Assembly (NCBI RefSeq): GCF_029227915.1
Contig: NC_079878.1
Coordinates: 15,376,001 to 15,440,000 of the forward strand
Origin: Hydractinia symbiolongicarpus
Taxonomy: Eukaryota > Cnidaria > Hydrozoa > Anthoathecata > Hydractiniidae
Reading direction: 5' to 3'
DNA length: 64,000 nucleotides
The notes beneath the pieces are model-generated. The model did not search any database, was not told where the DNA came from, and was given only the letters and a program-made list of their open reading frames with translations. Positions 1 through 10,515 of the stretch are shown here, one piece after another (position 1 is the first letter of the stretch; the number at the start of each line of letters is the position of its first letter). The position numbers were made by a program, and so were the translations under genes.

Positions 1-1130
1 TGCCGAAAATCTTGCGGGGGTGCCATATAGCTCAGGTATGAAAGGCTGAGTTATTTGGCACCCCCTCCCATATTGAGACATTAACTGTCTCTTAACGCTT
101 TAAAAGTGGCTTATAAATCGGTATGGATGCATGAATTAAGTGGCGTTCATCCAATTTTCATGAAATTCATCATTTGCCGAAAATCTTGGGGGGTGCCATA
201 TAATTTAGGTAAGAGGGGCTGATTTATTTGGCAGCGCCTCCCATATTGAGATATTAACTGTCTCTTAACTCTTTAAGAGTGACTTATGAATCGGGCATGG
301 ATGCATGAATTAAGTGGCGTTCATCCAATTTTACGAACTTCGTTATTTTTCGAAAATTTAGGGGGTGTCATATAATTCAGGTACAAAGGGCTGAATTATT
401 TGGCACCGCCTTTATACTAAGACATTAACTATTTCTTAACGCTTTCAAAGTGACTTATAATTCGGGTATCGACGCATGAATAATGGCGCTTATCCAATTT
501 TTATGACTTCACCTCTTGTCAAAAGTCTTGGGGGGTGCCATATAATTCAGGTACGAAAGACTAAATTATTTGGCACCCCCTCCCATATTGACACATTAAC
601 TGTCTCTTAACGCTTTAAAAGTGACTTATAAATCGGGTATGGATGCATGAATTAAGTGGCGTTCATCCAATTTCCATGAAGTTTATCATTTGCCGAAAAT
701 CTTGGGGGGTGCCATATAATTCAGGTACGAAGGGCTGAATTATTTGGCACCGCCTCCCATATTGAGACATTAACTGTCTCTTAACTCTTTAAGAGTGCCT
801 TATAAATCGGGCATGGATGCATGAATTAGGTGGCGCTCATGCAATTTTTATGACTTCATCATTTGTCGAAAGACTTGGGGGTGCCAAATTATTCAGGTAT
901 GAAAGGCTGAATTATTTGGCACCCCCTCCCATATTGAGACATTAACTGTCTCTTAACGCTTTAAAAGGGACTTATAAATTGGGCATAGATGCATGAATTA
1001 ACTGGCGCTCATGAAATTTTTATGAACTTTATCATTTGTCGAATATCTTAGGGGGGGGGGGGTGCCATATAATTCGGGTACAAAAGGCTGAATTATTTGG
1101 CACCCCTTCTCATTTTGAGACAAGAGTGAC
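1..1130. repeat. 172-bp tandem satellite, about 7 units, hairpin-bearing
   Basis: The motif GGTGCCATATAAT recurs at about 21, 194, 366, 536, 710, 882 and 1063, spacings of 170-181 bp, with the remainder of each unit (ATTAACTGTCTCTTAAC, GATGCATGAATTAA) also conserved. In each unit this arm is followed about 10 nt later by its near-perfect reverse complement (for example 708-724 against 735-751, one mismatch), giving a stem of 17-18 bp. The array runs off the left edge. It decays into partial copies towards 1340. No ORF here is plausible. Confidence 0.9.
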
Positions 1131-1955
1131 TTAAGTCGGGTAGGAATGGAGAAATTATGTCCCAACACTCCCCAAATTGCAAAGACAAGCACCAGACAAC
1201 GCCTTTAAGGGTGCTGCCTAGTAATCCAAGTAAGAATAAGAGAGAAATAACGGAGAAATAGCCGGTTCTAAAAGACATATTTTAAAACCCAAGGAGATGC
1301 CGAATAATCCGGGGGTGCCGAATATTTCACTACAAGTTGGGGAGTTGCACGTTAGGGGGCAGGGAGTTGCGAAAGTGTACGATCGCCGATTTATTTGTCC
1401 GGCGAACTGGATTTCGTTGGTCATTTTCACGCTGAAAAGATTTACGAATTTTAAAACAATTTAACTGCGAAAGTGCAGCCAGTCAGTTTTTCCCGTGCGC
1501 TGTGACCATGCTGTTTTATTCCACTTTGCGATCCGGAGAGTAAAAAAAGGTTGGACAAAAGGGGAAGAAAGTAACCACATGAAGTTAGCTCTCGGTGTCG
1601 TAGGCTTTTCATTTTCATTTGTTGCCTTTTCATTTCAATGGCGCTGTGATATATTTCTTGTTATAACAATAAAGGAACGTGGCGGTTGTTGAAAGTGTTT
1701 CCTATGACATTTTCCTACGACATTTTCAGGTGATAGTAAGAGAAAAAAGAGCTTTCAAATGCATACAAACTCGATCTATTGCCGATCATCCAATAACCCT
1801 GACGGAATGGCAAATAAAATAAAATTCCGCCGCCTTCCGAGGACTTATATCGCAATCACGTTTCGTAACAGCCAAGCGAGGTTTTACCTTAGCGTTTAAG
1901 TCACCACCGACATTTGGCCGCGCAACTATCCTAAGCTCATTCATTTTGACTTAAG
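1131..1955. other. Non-coding stretch with degenerate satellite fragments
   Basis: No gene is apparent. Between 1290 and 1380 there are fragments resembling the satellite (GGGGGTGCCGAAT) and GGGAGTTGC words that also occur, inverted, near 12250-12310. The ORFs here are short and show no recognisable domain. The stretch separates the satellite from the 3' end of the U1 gene. Confidence 0.5.
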
Positions 1956-2121
1956 GAGGGGGCGAGCGCGGACGCAGGCCCCCACTACCAGAAATTGTAC
2001 GGTCGAGTTACTGACGTTTGCAGTAATCGCAGAGGTCAGCCCAAGCGTAGTGCAATGCAAGAGCCTCACTCTGGAAGAAAACCCTCATTGATCAGTCTTT
2101 ACTTCCCCGTCAGGTAAGTAT
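1956..2121 (-). ncRNA. U1: U1 spliceosomal snRNA
   Basis: On the minus strand the RNA begins ATACTTACCTG at 2121, the universal U1 5' end that pairs with 5' splice sites. It continues with recognisable stem-loop I and II segments, including the TTGCATTGCACT loop that matches the conserved TTGCACTCC region bound by U1A. The Sm-type site (AATTTCTGG) and a 3' terminal hairpin (GCGTCCGCGC) follow. The length is about 166 nt, against 164 in human. U1 base-pairs with the 5' splice site during early spliceosome assembly. The 3' end is placed by analogy and may be off by 1-3 nt. Confidence 0.95.
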
Positions 2122-2164
2122 GAGTTGGAACTGCACCGTAGCATGAGGGTACCCTTCAAAGTTT

Positions 2165-2178
2165 GTTAATGCTTGTGG
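2165..2178 (-). promoter_or_regulatory. Putative proximal sequence element of U1
   Basis: Minus-strand CCACAAGCATTAAC lies about 45-57 bp upstream of the U1 start. An almost identical box, CCACAAGCAGTTACG, sits at nearly the same distance from U2. The shared sequence and position are what is expected of the PSE bound by SNAPc at animal snRNA genes. The functional assignment is inference. Confidence 0.6.
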
Positions 2179-2307
2179 CTTGAGTGTGTTATAAACTGCC
2201 GTGTCGCGGGGCATAGGCTGCATTCTCCCCCAGTGTACGCGTTTTGTTCCCGCCGTAGACTATGCAGAGTGCCGTCGGAAAGAGGACTGCTATTATTCTT
2301 TTATTGC

Positions 2308-2498
2308 TTATGTGGGCCGCCATCAGTAAGAGTGCAACACCAAGGCAACCCGTGGTCACGGCGTGAATGAATCCACCTCCATGACCCAAGGCCAAAAATC
2401 AGATTAATATACTGACCATTCAGAGAATGGCCTACCAGATATTAAACTGATAAGAACAGATACTACACTTGATCTTAGCCATTAGGCCGAGAAGCGAT
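2308..2498 (-). ncRNA. U2: U2 spliceosomal snRNA
   Basis: The minus strand starts ATCGCTTCTCGGCCTAATGG at 2498 and contains the invariant branch-point recognition segment GTGTAGTATCTGTTCTTATC. A stem-loop II variant and the Sm site GATTTTTGG (about 2392-2400) follow, then 3' stem-loops with a GGTGTTGCACT loop comparable to the human U2 B''-binding loop. The length is about 190 nt, against 187 in human. U2 pairs with the branch site. The 5' end is secure. The 3' end is approximate. Confidence 0.95.
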
Positions 2499-2537
2499 AA
2501 AGAACAAGCGTTGCCATGATAGGCATCGTCCACACAC

Positions 2538-2552
2538 CGTAACTGCTTGTGG
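2538..2552 (-). promoter_or_regulatory. Putative proximal sequence element of U2
   Basis: Minus-strand CCACAAGCAGTTACG lies 40-54 bp upstream of the U2 start and matches the box upstream of U1. No TATA box follows it, which fits RNA polymerase II type snRNA promoters. Confidence 0.6.
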
Positions 2553-2820
2553 AGCATGTCACGTTACTGTAAAGCTTACAACTGTCACCGCGTACGGATG
2601 GACGGCGACATAGTAAAAATCACGGCTGTTGATTTAGCCGTAGGATGGAGAGCGACTGTAGCGAGTGGATGGTAACTTACATGAATGCTAACAAAGGCGA
2701 CGATACTAAGTGCGTGATATTACTTTCCAATATGTCGGCGTACATTTCGTTTATCAACGCATTACGCCAGAACGTGCGCGCGCGTTACACAGTAGACCAT
2801 GCAGCCGAAATGCGACAGTG

Positions 2821-2893
2821 CGACCCTGCCAGGAGTCGAACCTGGAATCCCCTGATTCGTAGTCAGATGCCTTATCCATTGGGCCACAGGGCC
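2821..2893 (-). tRNA. tRNA-Arg (anticodon ACG)
   Basis: The 73-nt minus-strand sequence folds as a complete cloverleaf. The acceptor stem GGCCCTG pairs with CAGGGTC (one G-U). The D-arm carries the A-box TGGCCCAATGG. The anticodon arm is TCTGA-CTACGAA-TCAGG, with ACG at positions 34-36. The T-arm is CCAGG-TTCGACT-CCTGG with B-box GGTTCGACTCC. There is no intron. ACG, read as ICG, decodes CGU, CGC and CGA. The gene looks intact and lies about 320 bp upstream of U2 on the same strand. Confidence 0.95.
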
Positions 2894-3472
2894 ATGCTTA
2901 TGACTTCGCCCCATCGTTATTTTGGCTTGCACATTCGTTTTACTTACGACAGAATTCTTCGTGTTTGTAGCCATAAGAGAAAGGGACTTCTGTGTGTGAA
3001 TTTTTTTACTGTGGTCTAATAAAAAAGTCGAAACGCAGTGCCCAATATATGAATTGCTCCTAATAGCCGGAAACAGGCCGTGTCGACGATGTAAGCCGAC
3101 ATACGCAACGCAAACCAAAGAACGCTTTATGAAAATCCTAACACGAGCGCGGAAGAAGCCCAAATTAACAGACTAGATGTAATGCTGAAGACCTCAAACT
3201 CCAGCAGCTTCTCTTGCAGACTATTGCGTCGTACTACAAATAAAAATTAACATGCTTTCGCATAGTCGCGGCACCCAAAACGGACATTATACGATGTACA
3301 GAAACACACATTTCTGTTTTCGCGCCAAATCAATTCCCGGGAGTGGTACTTTTACGTCCGCATAATTCGCACCGTCTTAAATTATATCTCATTTACACGG
3401 TAATGTTTAGTATACTTCTACTGTGATAACAAGCATCGTTTATCGTTGGATTGTTGTAAGAAAACATTAAAA
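2894..3472. other. Intergenic region upstream of the H1 relic
   Basis: No gene is visible. The small overlapping ORFs here run through the tRNA on either strand and are shadows. The region must include whatever promoter the plus-strand histone sequence once had, but no clear TATA box or histone-specific element stands out. Confidence 0.4.
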
Positions 3473-3963
3473 ATGAGTGAAGCAGCTTCTCCAAAGAAAA
3501 TCGCACCCAAGAAGAAACCTGCTGCAAAGGAACGCGGTGGTTCATCTCGCCAAGCTATTACAAAAAATATTCATGCAAATTACAAGTTGCTGAAAACTCA
3601 GATCATCATCTGAAAATGGCTCTTAAACGAGGAGTAACATCAGGCGATTTGATTCAAACTAAAGGCACTGGTGCTTCTGGATCATTCAAGCTAGGTCAGG
3701 TAAAAAAAGAAAAACCTAAGAAAAAGGCCGCAGCAAAAAAGCCAACGGCAAAGAAGCCTACTGCAAAGAAAAGTACACCAAAAAAGAAGCCAGCAAAGAA
3801 GAGCACGCCAAAGAAAGCAGCAAAGAAGCCTGCCACAAAGAAAGCCTCGGCTAAGAAACCAGCAGCTAAGAAATCCACAAAGAAGCCTGTTGCTAAAAAA
3901 CCTGCAGCAAAGAAGGTCAAAAAGACTCCCAAAAAGGCAGCAAAGAAGACCGCAAAAAAATAA
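3473..3963 (+). pseudogene. Linker histone H1, broken copy
   Basis: Starting at ATG 3473 the reading begins [15 protein letters not shown], a typical H1 tail, followed by [10 protein letters not shown] (winged-helix alpha-2) and an ANYK segment. The frame is then lost at about 3591, apparently by a single-base deletion. From 3616 the second frame gives [17 protein letters not shown] and [11 protein letters not shown], the end of the globular domain. About 80 residues of KKPAAKK-type tail follow, to TAA at 3961-3963. The first helix of the globular domain (around HPKY..M) is absent between PAAK and ERGG. H1 binds linker DNA. With helix 1 missing and a frameshift this copy cannot make a normal H1, unless the frameshift is a sequencing error. 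Confidence 0.85.
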
Positions 3964-3995
3964 TTTGTGTGTATCTGGCTATTACATTAACAAAC

Positions 3996-4011
3996 GGCTA
4001 TTTTTATAGCC
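3996..4011 (+). terminator. Histone mRNA 3' stem-loop
   Basis: GGCTATTTTTATAGCC forms a 6-bp stem with a 4-nt T loop, preceded by ACAAAC and followed by ACACA, 32 nt after the H1 stop codon. This matches the stem-loop that directs cleavage of replication-dependent histone mRNAs and binds SLBP. It indicates that the relic derives from a genuine replication-dependent H1 gene rather than from a polyadenylated processed copy. Confidence 0.85.
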
Positions 4012-4404
4012 ACACATTTACAAAAAAACATTATCTTGGTACAAAGTTAAACTTGTTTAAGTCACTTAAACAGTTAAAAAGAGTAAATTTAAGATTAGAT
4101 TCCCTATCTAATATATAAACAAAATAAGCATGCTTGCTAGCTAGCTACAACTGTTTTAAACAAAATACATATATACCAATAAAAACATATATATATTATA
4201 TAACAAAAAAACTATAGATAGCTAAGTGAGAAAAATAATCAATATCTTATATTAAATAATTATAAACTTTACAAGTGACAAGAAAATAGCTAGCTAAACA
4301 GCAAAACAAAGTTCTCCGTTTCTCAGACTGATATAGTACAGGCGATTGTGCGTAGTATAATCGAGTTTCAATATATTGAAACATAAAAATTTTTAGAAAA
4401 TCTC
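4012..4404. other. AT-rich spacer
   Basis: AT-rich sequence with TAGCTAGC and ATATAT words. No gene or convincing repeat. It lies between the H1 relic and the 3' end of the minus-strand reverse transcriptase. Confidence 0.4.
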
Positions 4405-7400
4405 TCAGTTGAAAAGTTGGCTCGTTGCATTTGATATCTCGAGACAATCAACATCTACTTTTATCAACCTTCGTTTTGTATTTCTTGATCCTCGAATACA
4501 GAGTATTGCTGAACGCAGTAAACAAAATGATAATTTCGTTCGAAGCCAGTTTGTAACGGTACTTTGTTCTAGATTTCTTTTTTCCGCTACTTTATGCGAC
4601 AGAGTGGAGATAAAATGTTCTGTCTCTCGACTGGATCCCCCATATGGTGTGAAAATCAGCGGTGTAAATGATCCGTGTTCTACTTCTAGCACTCTTTGTC
4701 CATATGCACGTTTCTTGATGTTTTCATTCGATTTGAATGCATTAGGCAGTTTCTGATTGAGGTTTGTCAAAGCAAATGGGTTAAATACCCTTACGTCAAA
4801 AAGTGCTCGTTGACCTCGTTGTCAGAATCCTCTAACGCTAATGTCGAGTCTAGCTTCATCTGTGGAGTTTGCAGAATTGCTTAATTTTTCTCCAGTCAGC
4901 TGTTGTAAATGCGGTTCTGTTTCTACATCATTGGAAATCTCTTCAGATATTTTTGCCAAAGTATCTCTTAATTCGTCGTGACGTTGATGAATATAGCCAC
5001 CCTTGACACATGGTCAATCGTGAAGCGTTTTCCACAGACACAAATTGTTGGTAGGAACTTCAAATCCCACCGATATCTCATTCGTATGGCATCATAAAAC
5101 TCTCTTTTGTTGAGTGCATAATTCTCAGATTTTATTGGGAGTGCTGACAACCAACTTGAAGCACCTTTCATTGTCGCCAAATCATTTGCTCGTAATTGCT
5201 CATTCGTCATGCGTTGGCGAATTTCTTTCAGCTTTTCGTTATGCAACGTTTGTTTCTGTTTAAGGATTTTGCTTTTGATATTATTGTGTAACTGTTTGTC
5301 AAATTTATAAGACGTTTGCTGTAGTTTAATTCTTTCTGCTAGTTGTTTTGTCATTTCAACAGAATTGTCATGTTCTCTCTTTGATGATTCGACTAATATC
5401 ACAATTCCCATACCACCATAGCGAATTGGTAAACTCAGTAATATTCTCTCGTTTTCGGTACATTTATGTCCCTCTGTCAATGCTGGGATCAATGTATTGT
5501 CGATAACATCGTCCAGTACTTTGATATACTTGCTCATATCTCCAAGTGTCCGGATAAAATAGTTAAGTTTGTGTTGAAATCCACTTATGTAAGCAGCATA
5601 GGCAGCGTGTGGTTGAAAAAGTGCAATTTTAGCTAACTTCTTTATCTGAACAATCCATTCATTTACCAACTCAATGATGTACTTTTCTTTCTCATCCTGT
5701 GTACCTATAAAGCTGCCAAGATATTTATTTCCAACTGTAGTGATGTTTATCTCCGTGTCACTGAAGACATCATCAGCTACCAATTTATGTTAATCCTTTA
5801 CTATTAACCATGATTTTGATGCTTTAGGATAATAGCCGAATAATGGACCATAATGCTCAACTTTATCCCACCATTTTCTTAATTCAAATATTTTTCCGGC
5901 ACCTCCCAGATCATCAGCATAAGCGCAGTGAGTTATGCTCAACTTTCTATCTTCCACGTCATTCTTCAACAGCGGGAGAAGAGGAACAATTCCAACTGCA
6001 TAAGCTGGCATAGCGAACGGGTCACCTTGAGTTGTTCCTTCTGCCAATAATATTTCTTTCCCACCCATAACAAACAGCCTCGATGGTGAGCTATAACAAT
6101 TTTGTATATACGTAGACATAGCTGGACATATGTATCGGATATTATGAAGTAGCACTTTCCGATTAAGTGAGTTAAAAGCATTCGTAGCATCTACTAAAAG
6201 TAATGCGTCTGTTCCTTCTTCTTCAAAAATTGTTGTCATGGCATGAGCAGCTGCCTCACATCCAGAAGGTATACCAGCACATAATTGGAGAGAACCAGCG
6301 CTTTCAAGTATTTCCGGTTTGATTACTGATATTATGGACTTTCCAATCACCCTTCGAAGAACCTCCCCCACACCGATAGGCCGCACACCAGGTTTCTTAT
6401 CTAGTGGTATTAACCTACAAGCGATGTATGCTTCCAGTGAATTGCCTTCTGTGTGATCAAATGCAGTTGTACAAAGATTTTTCGCGAACCGAGCCAAAGA
6501 TGATCTCAATTCCACGCCGATCTTTCCAAAATTCTTTGACACTAATATACGTCTCCAGCCATCTGAATTTATTCCTGACGGTCCTGCTGAACCTTTTGTA
6601 CGAAGTGCGGCTTTCAATATTGTTGTTTCATCTATGTTGTTGTAAATAGCAGGATCGATAAATGGGATTTCCCCTTTGAGAAGCACAGATTCATCAGCGT
6701 CAACAGGATTTGGATGTTTCAACCTCAGTTCGTGGAGTGTCTCATCAGTTAGATCCAGTACTCCACCAGACATCTTATCATCCAATAATCTTAGTGCAGC
6801 ATGTATCTTTCCTTGAAGCATTAGTTTTGCGAAATTTTTAGCGCACTGCTCTGGAGTATTCAGGGAATTTGGTTTTGGGATTTTAGATTGTATAGTCCTC
6901 GATTTTCTCATCAAATCATCGAATCTTCCTTCCACCCAGAGATTTAATCTACGGTTAAGACATTCAGAGTGATCCTTCGCTTTGGACTTGTATGATGGTT
7001 TTTGTAGTAGAAGCATCGGCATCGTCATAACTGCTTTGATAGAAATCCCCTTTAATAAATCTACTTGTTGGTTCCAGATCTCTATGAGTCTTATTGTTTC
7101 AGTAATATATCTCTTCCCTGCTGCACCTGTTGGTAGTAAAAACAAGTTTCTTCTCCAGTGCACAACTTCGTCGTACGTGGCATTGAAGATTTGTATCACG
7201 TCATCTAACGTATGATCACCCCAAATCTTAATTTGTGCTTGATTTCTATTTATTACAGTGGTTTCGTAATGATTTTCCAAAGTTTTGACACCTGAGCTTT
7301 GCGTTGTTGACTTCAATTTAATGTTTTCCTTTTTTGAAGTTTCCGTTAAAGACACACCTGCAATGCCTTCTTTAATTTTCCTTGTATTTTCTGGGTTTTT

Positions 7401-7649
7401 TATCACCAGGTTTCGTTTACAGGCTTTCAAATGCAATTTAAGTCCAGAGGAACTCTTGCATTTCTTCTCACAATGCGTGCAATTGTAGTTTTCAAACCAT
7501 TTTGTGTTGGGTATAGCAGTGTTTCCAGAAGATTGATTTCCTTTTTCAACCATAGAATTTTCACCCAAACTTGTTTTTCTTTCCTCAGAATCATTGTCTT
7601 GTGGTGGTGGTTGATCATTATAAAATAATCGTTTAATCATTCCATCCAT
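4405..7649 (-). pseudogene. Reverse transcriptase of a non-LTR-like retroelement, decayed
   Basis: The minus-strand ORF from 7649 has a C2H2 finger about 55 residues in (CTHCEKKCKSSSGLKLHLKAC), an RT domain with PLDKKPGVRPIG, GIPSGCEAA, TTQGDPFAMPAYA and the catalytic CAYADDLGGAG, then a long C-terminal region. That region holds a CICGK-like zinc motif, a GGYIHQRHDELRD segment, and RGF followed by FDVRVFNP and LIFTPYGG blocks that recur in this family. It may be a nuclease-like domain, as in R2 and HERO-type elements, but that is inference. Lesions: an in-frame TAA at 5790-5792, a frameshift near 5005 and a TGA near 4812. Reading resumes at 4770 and ends at 4405. No 3' poly(A) or target duplication was identified. 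Confidence 0.75.
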
Positions 7650-7951
7650 GCTGTTTCAGTACAATCGATAGACGCAAAACAAATACACTAAAACTAATTT
7701 CTCTCCTACCTACTACTACTACTCCTACTAGAAAAAAAAAGATTTTTAAAACGTACTAAAAGTCAGCTGGTTTAGCTGCTAAATCATGACTTTTTTAAAA
7801 TGTTAATTTATCAGGCCTTTGTGGCCATTTTAGTTGTCTAAGAACTTCTTTGCTCATTAGGACACTAATTTTTCTCTAAAAAGTCAAAGTTAAGGTCTCT
7901 AAATAAAAGTCTAGCTAGATGTATGTAATTTATTTACATGAATGCTATTAT
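7650..7951. other. Spacer with a short CTA repeat
   Basis: Non-coding. It includes a (CTA)n-like stretch at about 7708-7730, just upstream of the reverse transcriptase start. Nothing else was recognised. Confidence 0.4.
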
Positions 7952-10515
7952 TTAGCTATTGTCAATGTTTTGATCAAACTTGTTAGTGGCCAAGCAAACT
8001 GCCAATTCAAAATCATCCAATGTAATATCTGAATCAAGAACTAAAAAATCACAAGGTTTCAAATTGCTTTGTTTTGGTATGTAATTAATGCATTTCTTGT
8101 CCGGACAGAATCGAAAGTTTGGCAAACTCCTTACCATCTGGTACATACAATCCCCTTGTTACTACATGCAATTGTCCTACTAATATAAGGTTACAACATT
8201 TTTTACATTTTGAGGCTTTCCCTTTCTGCTTTTTAAGCTTCGTATTTTTCCAGTCTTGTTTCGTTTTGTTGGCTGGATGCTTCTCAAATATTTCTTCCAT
8301 TTTGCTAGTTGTTTTTGAGCCACTTACATTTACGTCTTTGTTTGCTTTCTGATACTTAATACTTTCAGCGACTTGTTTTATTTCATTTTCTTGCATGAAT
8401 TCCAATTCTTGAGAGGTGTATCCTCGTTGATGCAAGATAATGTTGTTGGGTAAACAACCATAGATGTTAAGCAATATCCAAACCATGTGCTTACATATTT
8501 CGTTCAGATTTGCCAGAAGGAATTGGCAGTCACAACTTGGTGACGCATCAATGATTGTGGTATAGGTGCTCCAGAAGATATGTTTTTTATCACTAGTAAG
8601 CTGGAATACCTTCTTGCTCTTAACAGTAAATGATGTTTTTTGTGGACCTCTTTCAATTCTGTCAATTTTTATGTCATTTTTTTGAGCAATTGCCCTTTGC
8701 AATGTTCTATTAAAAGTTATGCTGCGTTCTTCCCTAAATTTGCATGGTCACATGTTTCAACGTTCAAGTCAATGTCATAAGCACTCACATGTTTGGCTGG
8801 TTTTCGTCCTCTTTTTTTCTGCTCTTTTTCAGTATCTGGCCGGTTTATGACTTCTGCTTGATTTGTTGTTGGGGAGAACAAAGTAGCCTTGTATGCACGT
8901 GACCAATGCATCTTCCTGTTGTTCCACCAAGTAATAAAATTTGTAAGGTTTTTCTTTGCAGCAGTGGTGATGCAAAAGTTTTGAAGGACGCAAAGTGTTG
9001 TTTGATAGCCAGCTGGAGTTGCAGATTCCAGCCATTGGAATGCCAACTTTTTAAAATGTTAAATGCTTTTATCGTCAGCTGTATGAAAAGAAATATAATG
9101 GAATGATTTACACATGTCCCAGAAATGAGGTTAAGATTCTCTGTACATTTTTTCTTTTAAGCATCAGGTAAATAAGTATGAAAGATAAATAAGAAAAATT
9201 TTTATTACCTAGTGCCCTTGAGTGTCTGTTTACATTTTCCTTGAAGTGAAATTCACAACTGACACTGTTGGCCACAATATCTGGGTGGAAGGTTTCAGAT
9301 GCGGCTTTCCAAAATGCTCCAGCTTCATCACTTATTAAACCACAAGGGTTGAACTTTTCTGCCTTGTTGAATTTCTCTGACAATGCTTTATCCACTAATT
9401 GCCAAAATTTTTTGACTGCTATTGTTGACTCGCCTTCGCACTCCATTATTGCAAGTGGGATTTGTTTACGTAAGATAGGATGGTATACGCTGAGAACAAG
9501 GGTTGTGAAGTGTAAACATCTGTTCTCTTTCCCATCAATGTGTGCATACTCAGTTGATAAAACTTTATCTCCAAAAACGGTCCATATCTTTGATCAATTT
9601 TAACTTGAATTCACTTGTTTTAAATACAAAGGTTGGTTCACCATTGAATTTCCGATCATTTAGTTGATATATCAAGAACTTGTCCCTTTTGTCTGTAGCT
9701 GTTTTGAGAATTGATACAGCTTCTATGTAAACATAAACATAGAGTTTTTAGTGAAAAGTAAATTTATGTACCTTAAAACATTATATTTTGAATTTTGCAA
9801 ATATTTACTCAATTGGTGAATTTGTATACATACAAAATAGAGCATACCCAAGGAGTGTCCATGAGGTTGTATTTCTTTCAATGCTTTCTTCTTTAAGTTG
9901 TTGGTTTTTTGAACATCTACCAAGGACATAGATATTTCATCCAATTTGTCCCACTTCCCTTCTGTCATTGCTTTACATAAAACTGTGCTTGCTAGTTGAC
10001 ATGGTTTTAATTTGGGATTGTCCTTGAATTGATCAATGATGTTATTTGTTGTTGCTGTATCCAGGAGAGGCTTGCAAACACACGAGTGATTACCATAATG
10101 GTAGACCCTAACTTTGTTGTTATCATAGAACTCCCATATCTTCCTTACTTCACAGGCAACCAATTCCCCTTCTAGTTTACAGTGGACACATTTAATACCC
10201 TTGAAGTGATGTCTATTACTTTCGTTGAATTCTTTTAAATAACTGCAGTTGTTGTTCAAACATTTGTAACTGCCTTTGCATTTGGCTAATCGTCTTAAGC
10301 CATGAAAATCTTTTCTTTTAGAAACAACATATTTCTGCCATGGTCGTCCGTCAATTGTGGAGGCCATTCTATCCAAAGGGTTGAATGGTAAACAGAATAT
10401 TTTTTTGCCATTGATGTTATGTGGCAGAAATTGGACATCATTGATTGGTATGTCATCCCAAATTTCAATTGGTAGGTATACTTTGTTTCCCATTTTGAAA
10501 CAGTCGGCCAAAGCC
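7952..10515 (-). pseudogene. MULE-type transposase with SWIM zinc finger, spliced, decayed
   Basis: Minus-strand exons: 10515-9848 (zinc-binding N-terminus with CKGSYKCLNNNC, and CVHC followed by an HSCVC cluster), 9722-9209 (DDE core with HIDGKENRC and LISDEAGAFWKA), and from 9078 downward (TWWNNRKMHWSRAYKATLF, then SWIM motif CDC..CKH near 8500, then a CKKC/CPDKKC zinc ribbon to 7952). Both introns have clean GT-AG ends and compatible phase. MULE transposases cut and paste DNA in the nucleus. Lesions: frameshifts near 9577, 8745 and 8130, and a TAA near 9058. Candidate upstream exons lie at 10620-11017 but contain stops. No terminal inverted repeats were found. Confidence 0.7.
9723..9847 (-). 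other. Intron in the MULE transposase gene
   Basis: The minus-strand donor TTGG|GTATGC at 9847 and acceptor TTTACATAG at 9723 join a phase-1 codon and continue the same protein reading (HSL-E-AVSIL). A second intron, 9079-9208, joins CTAG|GTAATA to CATACAG in matching phase. Confidence 0.7.

Noticed and set aside
2645-3163. Overlapping ORFs of 124 and 133 codons around the tRNA
   Set aside because: They run through the tRNA gene on either strand and have no domain. Chance readings.
3696-3932. Minus-strand ORF rich in Phe and Gly opposite the H1 tail
   Set aside because: Antisense shadow of the lysine/alanine-rich histone tail.
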